NCBI RefSeq assembly: GCF_028607085.1
Contig: NZ_CP117411.1
Coordinates: forward strand, 1,116,001-1,180,000
Direction: 5' to 3'
Origin: Sphingomonas naphthae
Lineage (GTDB): Bacteria; Pseudomonadota; Alphaproteobacteria; Sphingomonadales; Sphingomonadaceae
Length of the DNA stretch: 64,000 nt
Within the stretch, counting starts at the first letter, position 1; each line of letters starts with the position of its first letter. The position numbers were made by a program, and so were the translations under genes. Below are positions 52,913-62,327 of this stretch, one piece after another. The notes below the pieces were generated by a model, which ran no database searches, was not told the DNA's origin, and saw only the letters and a list, made by a program, of their open reading frames with translations.

Positions 52913-53572
52913 TTATTCCGGCTCGCCACCCCGATAGGGCGGCAGCCGCCAGCCGCGCGCGATGGCGATGCCGCGCAGCGCGAAGCCCGCGACGGTCGCG
53001 ATGCCGGCGGCGGCCACCGGCGACACGCCGATCGCGGTGAGCGCCACATAGAGCCCGGCGGCCAGCGCGGCCGGGGTGACATAGAGTTCGGGCCGGATCA
53101 GGATCGACGGCACCCCCGCCAGCACGTCGCGGATGATGCCGCCGACGCAGGCCGTCACCACGCCCATCCCCGCCGCCGGCACCACGGGGATGCCCCACGC
53201 CTGCGCCTTGGCCGCGCCATAGACGGCATAGGCGGCGAGGCCGGCGGCGTCGAACCAGTCGAGCGCCTTGCCCTGCCACAGCCGCTGCGGCGTGAACCAC
53301 ACGATCAGCGCCATGACGAGGCAGATGCCGAGCGCGACGCTGTCGTGCATCCAGAATACCGGCGCCCCGATCAGCAGATCGCGCACCGTGCCGCCGCCCG
53401 TGCCGGTGATCGCCGCGAAGAAACAGAAGGTGACGAACGTCAACCGCGCCCGCGCCGCCGCCACCGCGCCCGATGCCGCGAACAGCGCGATGCCGCCCAT
53501 GTCGAGCCACGGCAGCGCCGAGGCCGAGAAGGCACGCACGGTGGCGGGCACGGCAAGGGTCACGTCGAGCAT
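52913..53572 (-). CDS. Trimeric intracellular cation channel family protein (UPF0126)
   Basis: A 219-residue inner-membrane protein with seven predicted helices. The two conserved UPF0126/TRIC signatures are GTGGGTVRDLLIGA and VGGIIRDVLAG, the Gly-Gly-x-x-Arg-Asp elements that line the pore in bacterial TRIC channels. It probably conducts K+ or other cations. The chosen ATG is the first one before a membrane helix. Confidence 0.9.
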   Translation of the reverse strand: MLDVTLAVPATVRAFSASALPWLDMGGIALFAASGAVAAARARLTFVTFCFFAAITGTGGGTVRDLLIGAPVFWMHDSVALGICLVMALIVWFTPQRLWQGKALDWFDAAGLAAYAVYGAAKAQAWGIPVVPAAGMGVVTACVGGIIRDVLAGVPSILIRPELYVTPAALAAGLYVALTAIGVSPVAAAGIATVAGFALRGIAIARGWRLPPYRGGEPE

Positions 53573-54001
53573 GGCGCGCTTATAGCGGCGGGTGAGGGAG
53601 GGGGCAGGGGGGATTCGCGGGCAACCCGGCCGCCCACGTAACCACCGTCCATCCCCACCCGCCCATCCCCACCCATTCACCCCACCCAACCCAACCCGTT
53701 CATCCCGAGCGAAGTCGAGGGATCGCCCGGCATTGAGCGCAGCCGAGATGCGGATGGGCCGGAGACCGGTCCTCGACTTCGTTCGGGATTACAATTTCGA
53801 GGATCCGCGAAATCCCAGGATCATCGCCGGCCGCCTTCCGGGCAGCCTCGTCGAACACTCGGGTTCGTCTATGGTTGCGATCGGCCTTCCTCTCGCGAGA
53901 TGTGCATCGGCTTTATGCATCACGGAAGCACCCGGAACTGCGTTACTTTCCAGCGATGCAGAACTTGTGAGTTTTGCATCACGGCTGCGGCAAATTGGTC
54001 G
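53573..54001. repeat. Intergenic inverted repeat and low-complexity C-rich tract
   Basis: No gene is seen. It contains a C-rich tract with CCCATCCCCACC-like words at 53648-53697 and an inverted repeat, ATCCCGAGCGAAGTCGAGGG at 53702-53721 against TCCTCGACTTCGTTCGGGAT at 53770-53789. The arm sequence matches the repeats at 60714-60745 and 63628-63712, so this is a dispersed family. Confidence 0.6.
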
Positions 54002-54505
54002 TCAGCTACCATTCGCCGTCTGCAACGGCATTGCCTCTGCCACCTTTAGGATTGGACCACCTGTGTAGTGGCAGTAGCCAAGGACCATCATTGCATCGGG
54101 CCATTCCGTTTCACATTGGCCGATCACACCGACCATCATGTATCGTGCTGATCGTTGCGGGGCATCTTTAAGAACCTCACCCCGTGCATAGATACCGATC
54201 CGACGATTGCGGAGTGAGCGCGCGACATTTGACCGAGCCGCGTTGCCTTGCCCCTCGCGTTTGAACAATGCGCGGCCCGCCCAGAAACCTTCGATTGCTA
54301 CGCAAGTCCCGTTCAGCTTTTCACCGCGTGCGAGGACTTCATCAAACGTCAGACGTGCCGCGTTCGCCCGATTGCACTTTACAGGATCAGACCAAGCCCC
54401 GAGGATTACGTCCTCCGAACCGGTAGTCGGTTTGTTGGAGGTTTGGGCAGGCGCGGAGGTTGCGATCAATCCAGTAGCGACTGTTAGGATCACGCGAGCG
54501 AGCAT
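54002..54505 (-). CDS. Hypothetical secreted protein
   Basis: A 167-residue protein with a signal peptide (VILTVATGLIATSAPAQ). The mature region has GTCVAIEGFWAGRALF, RRIGIYARGEV, MMVGVIGQCETEW and VLGYCHYTGGPIL, with three Cys. The beta-strand-rich pattern resembles small OB-like periplasmic proteins, but I do not recognise the family. It stands alone between repeats. Confidence 0.75.
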   Translation of the reverse strand: MLARVILTVATGLIATSAPAQTSNKPTTGSEDVILGAWSDPVKCNRANAARLTFDEVLARGEKLNGTCVAIEGFWAGRALFKREGQGNAARSNVARSLRNRRIGIYARGEVLKDAPQRSARYMMVGVIGQCETEWPDAMMVLGYCHYTGGPILKVAEAMPLQTANGS

Positions 54506-54740
54506 GGCTCACACTAGCACATCCAAAAATGTCGGCTAGTGGACGCCCCGATCAGTTGCTTTCAGCCCCGAGCCTGATGCAAAACTTTCAGGTTTCGCAT
54601 CAGGGCCGAAACCGGCCAACCTGCCATCCCATACCCCAAACACCATCGGCGGAGCCACCTGCCCGTGACCCCGCCGACACGAACCTCCCTGGTTCGTTTA
54701 TCGTTGCGGGCCGGCCGCCCTCGTCAGGCGGCCGGCGGCA

Positions 54741-55577
54741 TCAGAAAGCGGCCGTGATGGAGAAGACCACCTGCGCGCTCGAGATCGCGCTGCCGTCCTT
54801 CGTCGAGGCGAAGTTCGGGAACAGATAGGCGCGATCGTTGCGCTTGATGCTGGTATCGACATAGGCGACGCCCAGCACGACCGGGCCGAGCGCGTAATCG
54901 GCGCCGAGCATCCAGTCGACATACTGGCCGGTCGGGGCGACCGAGGTGCCGTTCGGGCCAAGGCCGGAATTGCCCTTCGAATAGCCGACGTGGGCCTTGG
55001 CGGTCAGGCCGGTCTCGGCGACGGGCATGTTGTAGTCGCCCCAGACGTAGAGGTTGTCGTTCTTCTTGCCGGGGTTGTTCGGCACGCCCGTCGCGTAGGT
55101 GGCGGCGTTCCAATACCATTTGCCGAGTGCCTGCTGCTTGGGGGCATAAGCGACGCCGACGAGGGCATTGACCGGGCCGAGCACGCCCGACAGCTTCACA
55201 TAAGGCTCGGCGAAGTCGGTCTCGGAGGCGCCGCCCGGATACATGTACCAGAGCAGGCCGGCATCGAGCGCGAGGCCGTTGCCGAGATCGGCCTTGTAGC
55301 CGCCGAACAGGTCGAGTTCCATGCTCGAGCCACCGAAGGTGCCCCAGCCGGCCAGGTTGGAGCCCCAGGTGCCGACGTAGAAGCCGCTTTCGTGGCTGAC
55401 GGTGATGCCGGCCTGAACCGCCATATGCTCGTCGGTCTGCGAGACGCCACGGAAGCGATAGTCGGAAACGAGGCCGGCGCTGCCCGACACGGTGAACGGC
55501 TTGGCAGGTTCGTCCTGCGCGAGAGCCGGGGTCGCGGCGGCGCACAGCAGGGCTGCGGCGGCGAGACGATTGAACAT
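54741..55577 (-). CDS. TorF-family putative porin
   Basis: A 278-residue outer-membrane protein. The signal peptide ends at PALAQ (about residue 20). The mature part begins with VSGSAGLVSDYRFRGVSQTD, the TorF (TIGR02001) signature, and continues as alternating beta-strands to a C-terminal Phe (FSITAAF). It has an AAGGGGAA ribosome-binding site. The family is thought to form channels; its substrate is not known. It stands upstream of the SulP/carbonic anhydrase group but is separated by 177 bases. Confidence 0.9.
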   Translation of the reverse strand: MFNRLAAAALLCAAATPALAQDEPAKPFTVSGSAGLVSDYRFRGVSQTDEHMAVQAGITVSHESGFYVGTWGSNLAGWGTFGGSSMELDLFGGYKADLGNGLALDAGLLWYMYPGGASETDFAEPYVKLSGVLGPVNALVGVAYAPKQQALGKWYWNAATYATGVPNNPGKKNDNLYVWGDYNMPVAETGLTAKAHVGYSKGNSGLGPNGTSVAPTGQYVDWMLGADYALGPVVLGVAYVDTSIKRNDRAYLFPNFASTKDGSAISSAQVVFSITAAF

Positions 55578-55754
55578 GGAACATTCCCCTTTGAAGAGTG
55601 AACGTTCCTCCTGCACCCGCCGGTCGCTACCTCTCGCGTCGCCATCTGGCGATCACCGGGCCACGTGTCCTGCGGGTGCCTTGGTCCTATTGGCCGGTGG
55701 GTGTCCCGGCGTTGCTAGACTGTTTCAAAAGATGTCCGTGTCACGCTGTGACCT

Positions 55755-57266
55755 TCAGGCCACAGCGAGCTTGGACAGATTGCCCTTGGCGCCCATCAGC
55801 TCGATCGACATGCCGCGCGCGCGCTTGCGCTGGAGCCAGTCGGTCAGCATCTCGGCACAGGTGTGATCGACCGCGTCGCAGCGATGCAGGTCGAGCTGGA
55901 GCGCGCGATCCTCTGAAACCGAGTCCAGCACCCGGTTCAGCTTGGGCAGCGTCACGAAAGTCGCGGCGCCGACCAGGCCGATGCGATCGACCGTCTCGCC
56001 CTGCTCGGCATCGACGCGCAGCTTGAGCTTGCGGACATGCGGCAGCAGTTCGAGCAGCGAGAGGCCGAGACCCACCAGCACGCCGGTCAGCAGATCGGTC
56101 GCGATCACCATCACGAAGGTCGCCGCCCAGATCAGCGCGGGCAACAGGCCATATTGGTGGAACAGGTGGCGCACATGGCTGAGGCTCACGAGGCGCCAGC
56201 CGGTGATGACGAGGATGCCGCCCAGCGCCGCCATCGGGATCTGTTGCAGCACGAACGGCAGCAGCGCCACGAAGCCGAGGATCCAGGTGCCGTGGAGGAT
56301 GGTGGACAGGCGGGTCTGCGCGCCGGCCTGCACGTTGGCCGAGGAACGGACGATCACGCCCGTCATCGGCAGCGCGCCGGCGAAGCCGCAGAGCAGGTTG
56401 CCCACGCCCTGCGCGCGCAATTCCTTGTCGTAATTGGTGCGGACGCCGTCATGCATGCGATCGACCGCCGCCGCCGAGAGCAGGGTCTCGGCCGAGGCGA
56501 TGAAGGCGATGGCGAGCGCCGTCGTCAGCACCGCCGGGGTCATCATCGCGCTCAGGAAGCTCTGGTCGGGCGTTTCGACAGCGGCCCAGATCGAGGCCGG
56601 CACGGTGACGCGCGCCACGTCCAGCCCGCCCGCTATCGCCACGATCGTCGCGGCGACCACGCCGACGAGCGCGCCCGGCACCAGCTTCATCGAGGCCGGG
56701 CGGAACTTCTCCCACGCCAGCATCGATCCGATGGTGACGAGGCCCAGCACGAAGGCCAGCTCGGTCGCGGCGATATTGTTGGGGTCCAGGCCCAGCAGGC
56801 GGCCCGGCATGGCGGAAAGGTTGGCCAGGCCGCTCGACAACGGCTTCTCGTCGAACAGCACATGAAACTGGCCGATCACGATCAGCGCGCCGATGCCGGC
56901 GAGCATGCCATGCACCACCGCCGGGGAGATGGCGCGGAACCAGCCGCCGAGGCGGAAGATGCCGGCGGTCACCTGGAGGAGCCCCGCCAGCACGAGGATC
57001 GGCCCCAGCGCCGAAAGACCCTGCTCGCGCACGATCTCGAACACGATCACGGCCAGGCCGGCGGCCGGGCCGCTGACCTGGAGCGGGGAGCCCGCCAGCA
57101 GGCCGACGACGAGGCCGCCGATGATGCCGGTGATGAGGCCCTTTTCGGCCGGCACGCCGGAGGCGACGGCAATGCCCATGCAGAGCGGCATCGCCACGAG
57201 GAAGACGACGATGGACGCGGTGAAATCCCGCGCGAGATGCTTGGTGTTCAGCATGGGCAGTTGCAT
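55755..57266 (-). CDS. SulP-family anion transporter, probable bicarbonate uptake
   Basis: A 503-residue SulP transporter with about 12 membrane helices and a short C-terminal STAS domain (LQLDLHRCDAVDHTCAEML). The N-terminal HLARDFTASIVVFLVAMPLC and the GIIGGLVVGLLAGSPLQVSG segment are typical. It is preceded by a beta-carbonic anhydrase gene five bases away, the same pairing found in bicarbonate-importing SulP systems such as BicA-like transporters. Sulphate or other anions remain possible. Confidence 0.9.
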   Translation of the reverse strand: MQLPMLNTKHLARDFTASIVVFLVAMPLCMGIAVASGVPAEKGLITGIIGGLVVGLLAGSPLQVSGPAAGLAVIVFEIVREQGLSALGPILVLAGLLQVTAGIFRLGGWFRAISPAVVHGMLAGIGALIVIGQFHVLFDEKPLSSGLANLSAMPGRLLGLDPNNIAATELAFVLGLVTIGSMLAWEKFRPASMKLVPGALVGVVAATIVAIAGGLDVARVTVPASIWAAVETPDQSFLSAMMTPAVLTTALAIAFIASAETLLSAAAVDRMHDGVRTNYDKELRAQGVGNLLCGFAGALPMTGVIVRSSANVQAGAQTRLSTILHGTWILGFVALLPFVLQQIPMAALGGILVITGWRLVSLSHVRHLFHQYGLLPALIWAATFVMVIATDLLTGVLVGLGLSLLELLPHVRKLKLRVDAEQGETVDRIGLVGAATFVTLPKLNRVLDSVSEDRALQLDLHRCDAVDHTCAEMLTDWLQRKRARGMSIELMGAKGNLSKLAVA

Positions 57267-57271
57267 CGGAT

Positions 57272-57967
57272 TTACTCGGCCGCCTGGAGGAAGGGGACTT
57301 CCGCTGCGGTGCGCTTGCCGGCGGGCAGGGCCACGGGCAGCGGTGCGTCTTCGCGCAGCGCGGTGAAGCGGCCGGTCTCGCCATCGAGGCCGAGCACCTG
57401 ACCGCCGTGGATGTCGACGAACCAGCCGTGCAGCGAAATCTCGCCGCGCGCGATGCCCGACGCGACCGACGGATGGGTGCGCAGATGCTGCAACTGGCTG
57501 ACGACATTCTCCAGCGCCATCACGCGGGCGCGCTCGCCGCCGGTCATCTCCGGATAGCAATGCTTCACCACCTCGTTGGCGGCGTTGCTGTGGCGCAGCC
57601 AGGCCGCGACGTTCGGCATCGAGCCGAGCTTCTCCGGGGCTTCCATCGCCTTCATCGCGCCGCAGTCCGAATGGCCGCACACGATGATGTCGCGCACGCC
57701 CAGCACCATCACGGCATATTCCACCGTGGAGGTCACACCGCCGTTGGCGCTGGAATAAGGGGGCACGATGTTGCCGGCGTTGCGGCAGACAAAGAGGTCG
57801 CCGGGCGCCGCCTGAAGGATCTGCTCGGGCACGACGCGGCTGTCCGCGCAGGAGATGATGAGCGCCTTCGGGCTCTGCCCTTCAGCCACCAGCTTGGAAA
57901 AGAGGGCGCTCTGGTCCGGGAAGGTCTTCTTCTCGAAACTGAAAACGCGACCGATCAGCTCGTTCAC
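57272..57967 (-). CDS. Beta-carbonic anhydrase
   Basis: A 231-residue carbonic anhydrase interconverting CO2 and bicarbonate. Zinc ligands Cys40 (ISCADSRVVPE), His99 and Cys102 (IIVCGHSDCGAMKA), with the Asp42-Arg44 pair, are all present, and so is the GDLFVCRNAGNIVPP motif. It starts at GTG. The SulP gene five bases downstream suggests a bicarbonate supply operon. Confidence 0.95.
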   Translation of the reverse strand: MNELIGRVFSFEKKTFPDQSALFSKLVAEGQSPKALIISCADSRVVPEQILQAAPGDLFVCRNAGNIVPPYSSANGGVTSTVEYAVMVLGVRDIIVCGHSDCGAMKAMEAPEKLGSMPNVAAWLRHSNAANEVVKHCYPEMTGGERARVMALENVVSQLQHLRTHPSVASGIARGEISLHGWFVDIHGGQVLGLDGETGRFTALREDAPLPVALPAGKRTAAEVPFLQAAE

Positions 57968-58105
57968 CGATTTGCTCCACTTGAATCACTGGTCCACCAA
58001 GGTGGACGGATCGGGTAGAGTTAGGGCGGCGATCTTGCTGTGTCGCAGCACGGATGTAAGGAAATATTTCCGGCGGATAAGCGCCAAAAAAATCGGGACG
58101 AACCG

Positions 58106-59419
58106 TTACGCCGGCAGCCGGATTTCCGCGCGCAGCCCGCCCTCGGCGCGGTTCGCCAGATGCAGCGTGCCGCCTTCGCCCTCCACCGCCTTGACGACGA
58201 TGGCGAGGCCCAGGCCGAGGCCGCCGGTGTAACGCCCGCGGGCCGCGTCCAGCCGGATGAAGGGCTGCAACACCGCCTCCAGCTGGTCCTCGGGGATACC
58301 CGGCCCCTTGTCCTCGACGCAGATCACGATCGTGTCGTCGCGGCGAAACAGGGTGACGTGCGCGCTGCCGCCATAATGGATGGCGTTGGCGATCAGATTG
58401 CCGAGCGCGCGGCGCAGGCTGAGCTTGCGCACCACCGCGTCGAGATGCTCCGGCCCGTCATAGGCCGCGTCCAGATCGCGATCGGTGGCATTGTCCACCA
58501 TCGTCTGCACCAGCACGGCGAGATCGATCTTGACCGGCTTCTCGGGCTCGCCCTCGCCGCCGAGGTAGGCGAGCAGCGAGGCGACCATCGCCTCCATCTC
58601 GGCGACATCCTCACCCAGCGCCTCGCGCGCCTCGCGGTCGTCCACCCCGTCCAGCCGCAATTGCAGCCGGGCGAGCGGGGTGCGCAGATCGTGGCCGACC
58701 GCCGCCAGCGCCTGGGTGCGATCGTCGATCAGCTTGTGGATCCGCTCCTGCATCACGTTGAAGGCGCGGATCAGGCGGCGCACCTCGAACGTGCCGGCCT
58801 CGGGAATATGCACTTCCTCGCCGAAGCCGATCCGCTCGGTCGCCTGCGCCAGCCGCCGCAGTGGGCTCAGCGTCTGGCGGATCATCAGCGCGCCGATGAT
58901 GAGCAGGCCGAGCGCCGGCACCAGCGCCAGCAGGATGCGATTGAGCGCCAGATCCCAGCCGCCATGGACGATCTCGCGCGTGCCGAATTGCAGCCAGCTG
59001 CCGTCGGGCAGGCGCAGATAGCCCGTCACCGCCGATCGCCGGCCGGGCGAATCGAGCCGCAGGCGCAGGTTCGCCTGCGTCAGCGACGGCTCCCACGCCA
59101 CGATCTGGCGGCGCATCTCGTCGAGCTGCGGGGTCAACGGGGCCGGGGGCGGCTTGGTCGGCGTCCAGTGGACGTCGTAGCGATCGGTGGTGAGTTCGTC
59201 GGCCAGTTCGGGCCGCTCGTAGCGCGGCCGCTCCACCACCAGCTTGCGCGCGATGACCAGATGCTCGGCCAGCCGGCGCGCCTCATCCTCCTGGATCAGC
59301 AGCCGGCTCGCCCGTTCGTAGAGAAGCGTCGAAACGCCGAATTCGATCGCGACCGTCAGCAGCAGGATCGCGACGATCCGCCCCAGCAGGCCCAGCGACC
59401 GGCGGAGCGGGTTGTTCAA
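58106..59419 (-). CDS. Sensor histidine kinase
   Basis: A 437-residue membrane histidine kinase. An N-terminal helix (GRIVAILLLTVAIEFGVSTL), a periplasmic domain of about 130 residues, a second helix (ILLALVPALGLLIIGALMI), a HAMP domain, the H-box AVGHDLRTPLARL (His at about 242), the N-box LGNLIANAIHYGG, and G-boxes VEDKGPGIPED and GGLGLGLAIV are visible. It begins with a TTG that overlaps the response regulator stop (TTGA). Related kinases sense envelope or ion changes. The signal is unknown. Confidence 0.92.
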   Translation of the reverse strand: MNNPLRRSLGLLGRIVAILLLTVAIEFGVSTLLYERASRLLIQEDEARRLAEHLVIARKLVVERPRYERPELADELTTDRYDVHWTPTKPPPAPLTPQLDEMRRQIVAWEPSLTQANLRLRLDSPGRRSAVTGYLRLPDGSWLQFGTREIVHGGWDLALNRILLALVPALGLLIIGALMIRQTLSPLRRLAQATERIGFGEEVHIPEAGTFEVRRLIRAFNVMQERIHKLIDDRTQALAAVGHDLRTPLARLQLRLDGVDDREAREALGEDVAEMEAMVASLLAYLGGEGEPEKPVKIDLAVLVQTMVDNATDRDLDAAYDGPEHLDAVVRKLSLRRALGNLIANAIHYGGSAHVTLFRRDDTIVICVEDKGPGIPEDQLEAVLQPFIRLDAARGRYTGGLGLGLAIVVKAVEGEGGTLHLANRAEGGLRAEIRLPA

Positions 59420-60126
59420 GCGCGCGTGACCTCGGCCTTCAGCATGTAGCCGACGCCGCGCACCGTCAGGATCGGCGCGACCTTGCCGGCCTCGGTCAGC
59501 TTGCGGCGCAGGCGGCTGATGAGCACGTCGATGCTGCGATCGGAGGCGTCGCCCAGCCGGGTGCGCGATAGTTCGATCAGCCGGTCGCGCGCGATCACGC
59601 GCTGCGGCTGGCCGAGGAAGCTGGCGAGCAGATCGAATTCCGCGCCGGTCAGCTCCACCATCGCCCCGCTGGGCGAGCGCAGCTCGCGCCGGGGGAAATT
59701 GGCGACCCAGCCGTCGAAATGCGCCTCGGTCTCGCGCACCTCGCCATGCTGGCGCTCCAGCCCGCCCCGGCGCAGCACCGCGCGGACGCGGGCGATCAGC
59801 TCGCGCGTGCCGAACGGCTTGGCGATATAATCGTCGGCGCCCAGTTCCAGCCCGAGGACGCGATCCTCCTCGCTGCCCTTGGCGCTGATGAAGATGATCG
59901 GCACCTCGCTCTTCTTGCGCAGCTGGCGGCACAGATCGATGCCGTTGGTGCCGGGCAGCATGATATCGAGCAGGATCAGGTCGACCGGGCCGTTCTCCAT
60001 CGCGATCCACATTTCGGGCGCGGAGGCGGCGGGGCGAACGAGATAGCCGTTTTCCTGCAGCGCGCGCGCCGTCAGGGTGCGGAGGGGGGGATCGTCCTCG
60101 ACGAGGATGATGGACGGGGGGGTCAC
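59416..60126 (-). CDS. OmpR-family response regulator
   Basis: A 236-residue response regulator. The receiver domain has the acidic pair VEDD, the phosphorylated Asp54 in LILLDIMLPG, Thr/Ser and Lys in FISAKGS. The C-terminal winged helix ends RSIDVLISRLRRKL and RGVGYMLKAE. The start is a GTG after GAAGAG; the frame is open upstream but not protein-like. It is encoded just before its kinase. Confidence 0.94.
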   Translation of the reverse strand: MTPPSIILVEDDPPLRTLTARALQENGYLVRPAASAPEMWIAMENGPVDLILLDIMLPGTNGIDLCRQLRKKSEVPIIFISAKGSEEDRVLGLELGADDYIAKPFGTRELIARVRAVLRRGGLERQHGEVRETEAHFDGWVANFPRRELRSPSGAMVELTGAEFDLLASFLGQPQRVIARDRLIELSRTRLGDASDRSIDVLISRLRRKLTEAGKVAPILTVRGVGYMLKAEVTRA

Positions 60127-60362
60127 TGGCTCTTCGCCTGGATCATCGGGGTCATTACGGCCAGAGGTAGGAATGGCGGGGTCGCCGGTCAACCGCCGCA
60201 AGGGGTCGGCGGCCGCCGGCAATGCGCCAGCAACACTTTGTAAGTCGGCGGAAATCCCATCGTCTGACACGCGACACGCTTCCTTACGAACCGGTGCTTC
60301 CGCCGCAATGTGGGAAATCTACCTGTCACCATACAGCAATGATAGCCCCCAAGGAGACCCCT

Positions 60363-60629
60363 ATGATCCGCTTCGCCCTCGCCGCCGGCCTGGCCCTCTC
60401 GCTCGCCGCCCCGGCCGCCGCGCAGAACCTGCACGAAACGCATGAGGAAGTCCGCATGCCCGCCGGCAAGACGGTCAAGCTCTACCGTCCGATCGCCCGC
60501 GCCGAGGCGTGCGGCGTCTCCTTCCACCACCGCCCCGCCGGCAAGCTGCCGACGATCGCGGCCGACACCAAGGACAGCTGCGCCACCGAATATGCCCTGA
60601 ACGAGAAGAAGGGCGAAGCGCGCCGCTGA
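60363..60629 (+). CDS. Small secreted hypothetical protein
   Basis: An 88-residue protein with a signal peptide (FALAAGLALSLAAPAAAQN) and a short mature part that contains two Cys (EACGVSFHHRP and KDSCATEYAL). An AAGGAG site precedes the ATG by six bases. The family is not recognised. It is divergent from the response regulator gene, possibly under its control, and is followed by a strong terminator. Confidence 0.8.
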   Translation: MIRFALAAGLALSLAAPAAAQNLHETHEEVRMPAGKTVKLYRPIARAEACGVSFHHRPAGKLPTIAADTKDSCATEYALNEKKGEARR

Positions 60630-60657
60630 TCGGCCCGCTTCTTCGCGACATCCGGAA

Positions 60658-60692
60658 CGCCCGCAGGCCCTCGTCTGCGGGCGTTTTCTTTT
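60658..60692 (+). terminator. Rho-independent terminator
   Basis: CGCCCGCAG pairs with CTGCGGGCG around an eight-base loop and is followed by TTTTCTTTT. It ends the small secreted protein message. Confidence 0.93.
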
Positions 60693-60713
60693 AAGGACTG
60701 CAATGTCTCTCCA

Positions 60714-60745
60714 CCGTTCGTCCTGAGCGAAGTCGAAGGACGTGC
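60714..60745. repeat. Dispersed intergenic repeat (GTTCGTCCTGAGCGAAGTCG type)
   Basis: A single arm of the repeat also found at 63628-63712 and, in variant form, at 53702-53789. It lies between a terminator and the next gene. No inverted partner is seen within 100 bases here. Confidence 0.6.
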
Positions 60746-60844
60746 CCCGGCGCGCCGGCGTCTCGAATTGGGCGAGCCGATGCCCGCTTGCGCACCCCCG
60801 ACCAATCCGGCACCATCCCGCCATCCGCTGCCGGGAGAAGACGC

Positions 60845-61408
60845 ATGATCCGTCTCGCTGTCGCCGCCGTCCTGTCACTCGCGCTTCCCGCCGCCACGCT
60901 CGCCCAGCCGCCCGACCGCGCCGCCATCGCCGCGCAGGTCGAAGCGCTCAAGGCCACCGCCTGGATGGACGGCACATGGCGTGGTCCTGCAACCTTCCAG
61001 ACCCCCGGCGGGCCGCTCACCATCACCCAGACCGAACGGGTTGGCCCCATGCTCGGCGGCGCGATCCGATTGGTCGAGGGCAAGGGCTACATGGCCAACG
61101 GCATGGCGGGCTTCAACGCCTTCGGCGTGATCGCCTTTGATCCGCAGACCAGGGCCTACATCTTCCAGACACACGCGCAGGGCCACGCCGGCAATTTCCC
61201 GCTGACCGTCACCCCCACGGGCTGGGCCTGGTCGCTGCCGATGGGCGAGGCGAGCCTGCGCTACACGACCACCCTGGTCGATGGGAAATGGCACGAGATC
61301 GGCGAGCGCATCGTCCCCGGCCAGAAACCCGTCACGATCTTCGAGATGACGCTGGTCCGCATCGGCGACACCGACTGGCCGGGGGCAGGGGCCGTGCCGG
61401 CGAAATAG
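60845..61408 (+). CDS. Secreted hypothetical protein (DUF1579-like)
   Basis: A 187-residue protein with a signal peptide (LAVAAVLSLALPAATLAQ). The mature part follows a lipocalin-like beta-barrel layout, with WMDGTWRGPATFQTPGGPLT, GFNAFGVIAFDPQTRAYIFQ and the final FEMTLVRIGDTDWPG. This resembles the DUF1579 or nitrobindin-like group. The start was set at the ATG that opens the signal peptide. Its function is unknown. Confidence 0.8.
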   Translation: MIRLAVAAVLSLALPAATLAQPPDRAAIAAQVEALKATAWMDGTWRGPATFQTPGGPLTITQTERVGPMLGGAIRLVEGKGYMANGMAGFNAFGVIAFDPQTRAYIFQTHAQGHAGNFPLTVTPTGWAWSLPMGEASLRYTTTLVDGKWHEIGERIVPGQKPVTIFEMTLVRIGDTDWPGAGAVPAK

Positions 61409-62039
61409 CCCGCAGGATACACGGGAGCATGCCGGTCACGCAAAGAGCATTCGTGACCGATGCCGCAAAAGTACCTTGACAAATAGGAACATTACGTAAA
61501 CATACACCATCGCTCGATTCCCAGAGGCCATGGGCGAAGAGCAAGCATCCGGGGCGGGCGACCACCCCGGAACGACCGGCGCGAAGCCATCCGGTTCACA
61601 CCGACGATGCATCGCGACCGGCTCGGGGGATTATACGCAGGCGGCCCAGCCAAACCGGCCAGTAGCCCTGCCAAGGGGCGAAAACCCAAGGGGCCACCGT
61701 CCACCGGGCCAAACCCAGCGCGGGCCTGCGGCGGCCCGCACCATTGCTGTAAAAGTCCGCCCGGATGCCCGTGGCAGGACGCGCCGGTCGAAACGCTTTT
61801 TCCACCACGAGAGCGGAGGTGCGCCCGATGCGATCCTATTTTTTCGCCCACCACTGAAATCCGTCCGTCATTCGCGCGAAGGCGGGAATCCATGTCTCCC
61901 TCGCCGCAAGCCGCGATCGAATATGGAGAGAGCCATGGACCCCTGCCTTCGCAGGGGTGACGTCACGCTGACGTCGAGGCGGTTGATGGCCTCCACAGCT
62001 CCTCTATCGTGGCGTCGCAGTTTCGGTATTCTTTGCCAT
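61409..62039. repeat. Intergenic region with a dispersed palindromic repeat
   Basis: No gene is accepted. It contains a repeat pair at 61867-61894 (GTCATTCGCGCGAAGGCGGG...) and 61934-61962 (CATGGACCCCTGCCTTCGCA...). The arms are inverted around GAAGGCGGG/CCTGCCTTC, a very common sphingomonad-type intergenic element. The remaining sequence to its left has Arg/Pro-rich open frames only. Confidence 0.5.
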
Positions 62040-62309
62040 ATGAGAAAGGCCCACGACCCGGATCGCTTTCACCGCATCGTCGGCTGGGTATCCGCCATCA
62101 TATTGTTATTGTTCATTGGCTTACCAATATTTGCGGTCAGCGCCATCGGCGAATGCTTGCCACGAGGAACGCCTGAGACGGCAGCCTGCGATGCCCGCAA
62201 GCGCATGGAGTTGCTTTTCCTGCTTTTCGCCATCCCCATAACTTCGGCTGTCGCTGGCTGGCTGATGTTTCGGCTTAGCAAGTTTTTTGACGGACCCTAC
62301 GGCAGCTAA
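62040..62309 (+). CDS. Small membrane hypothetical protein
   Basis: An 89-residue protein with two membrane segments (IVGWVSAIILLLFIGLPIFA and LLFLLFAIPITSAVAGWLMF) and a Cys-containing loop between them (GECLPRG, AACDARKR). The frame is open upstream, but the ATG chosen is the only one near the first helix. No good ribosome-binding site is visible. Codon use is less GC-rich than in the neighbours. Confidence 0.65.
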   Translation: MRKAHDPDRFHRIVGWVSAIILLLFIGLPIFAVSAIGECLPRGTPETAACDARKRMELLFLLFAIPITSAVAGWLMFRLSKFFDGPYGS

Positions 62310-62327
62310 CGACCGACAACCGCCACC

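Noticed and set aside
53640-53700. Short CCCATCC/CCCACC repeats resembling a repeat array
   Set aside because: Units are irregular and only 6-10 bases long with no spacers; this is a low-complexity tract, not a CRISPR array.
58040-59449. A 469-codon plus-strand frame antisense to the histidine kinase
   Set aside because: His/Gln/Arg-rich composition without motifs; the kinase on the other strand has all catalytic boxes.
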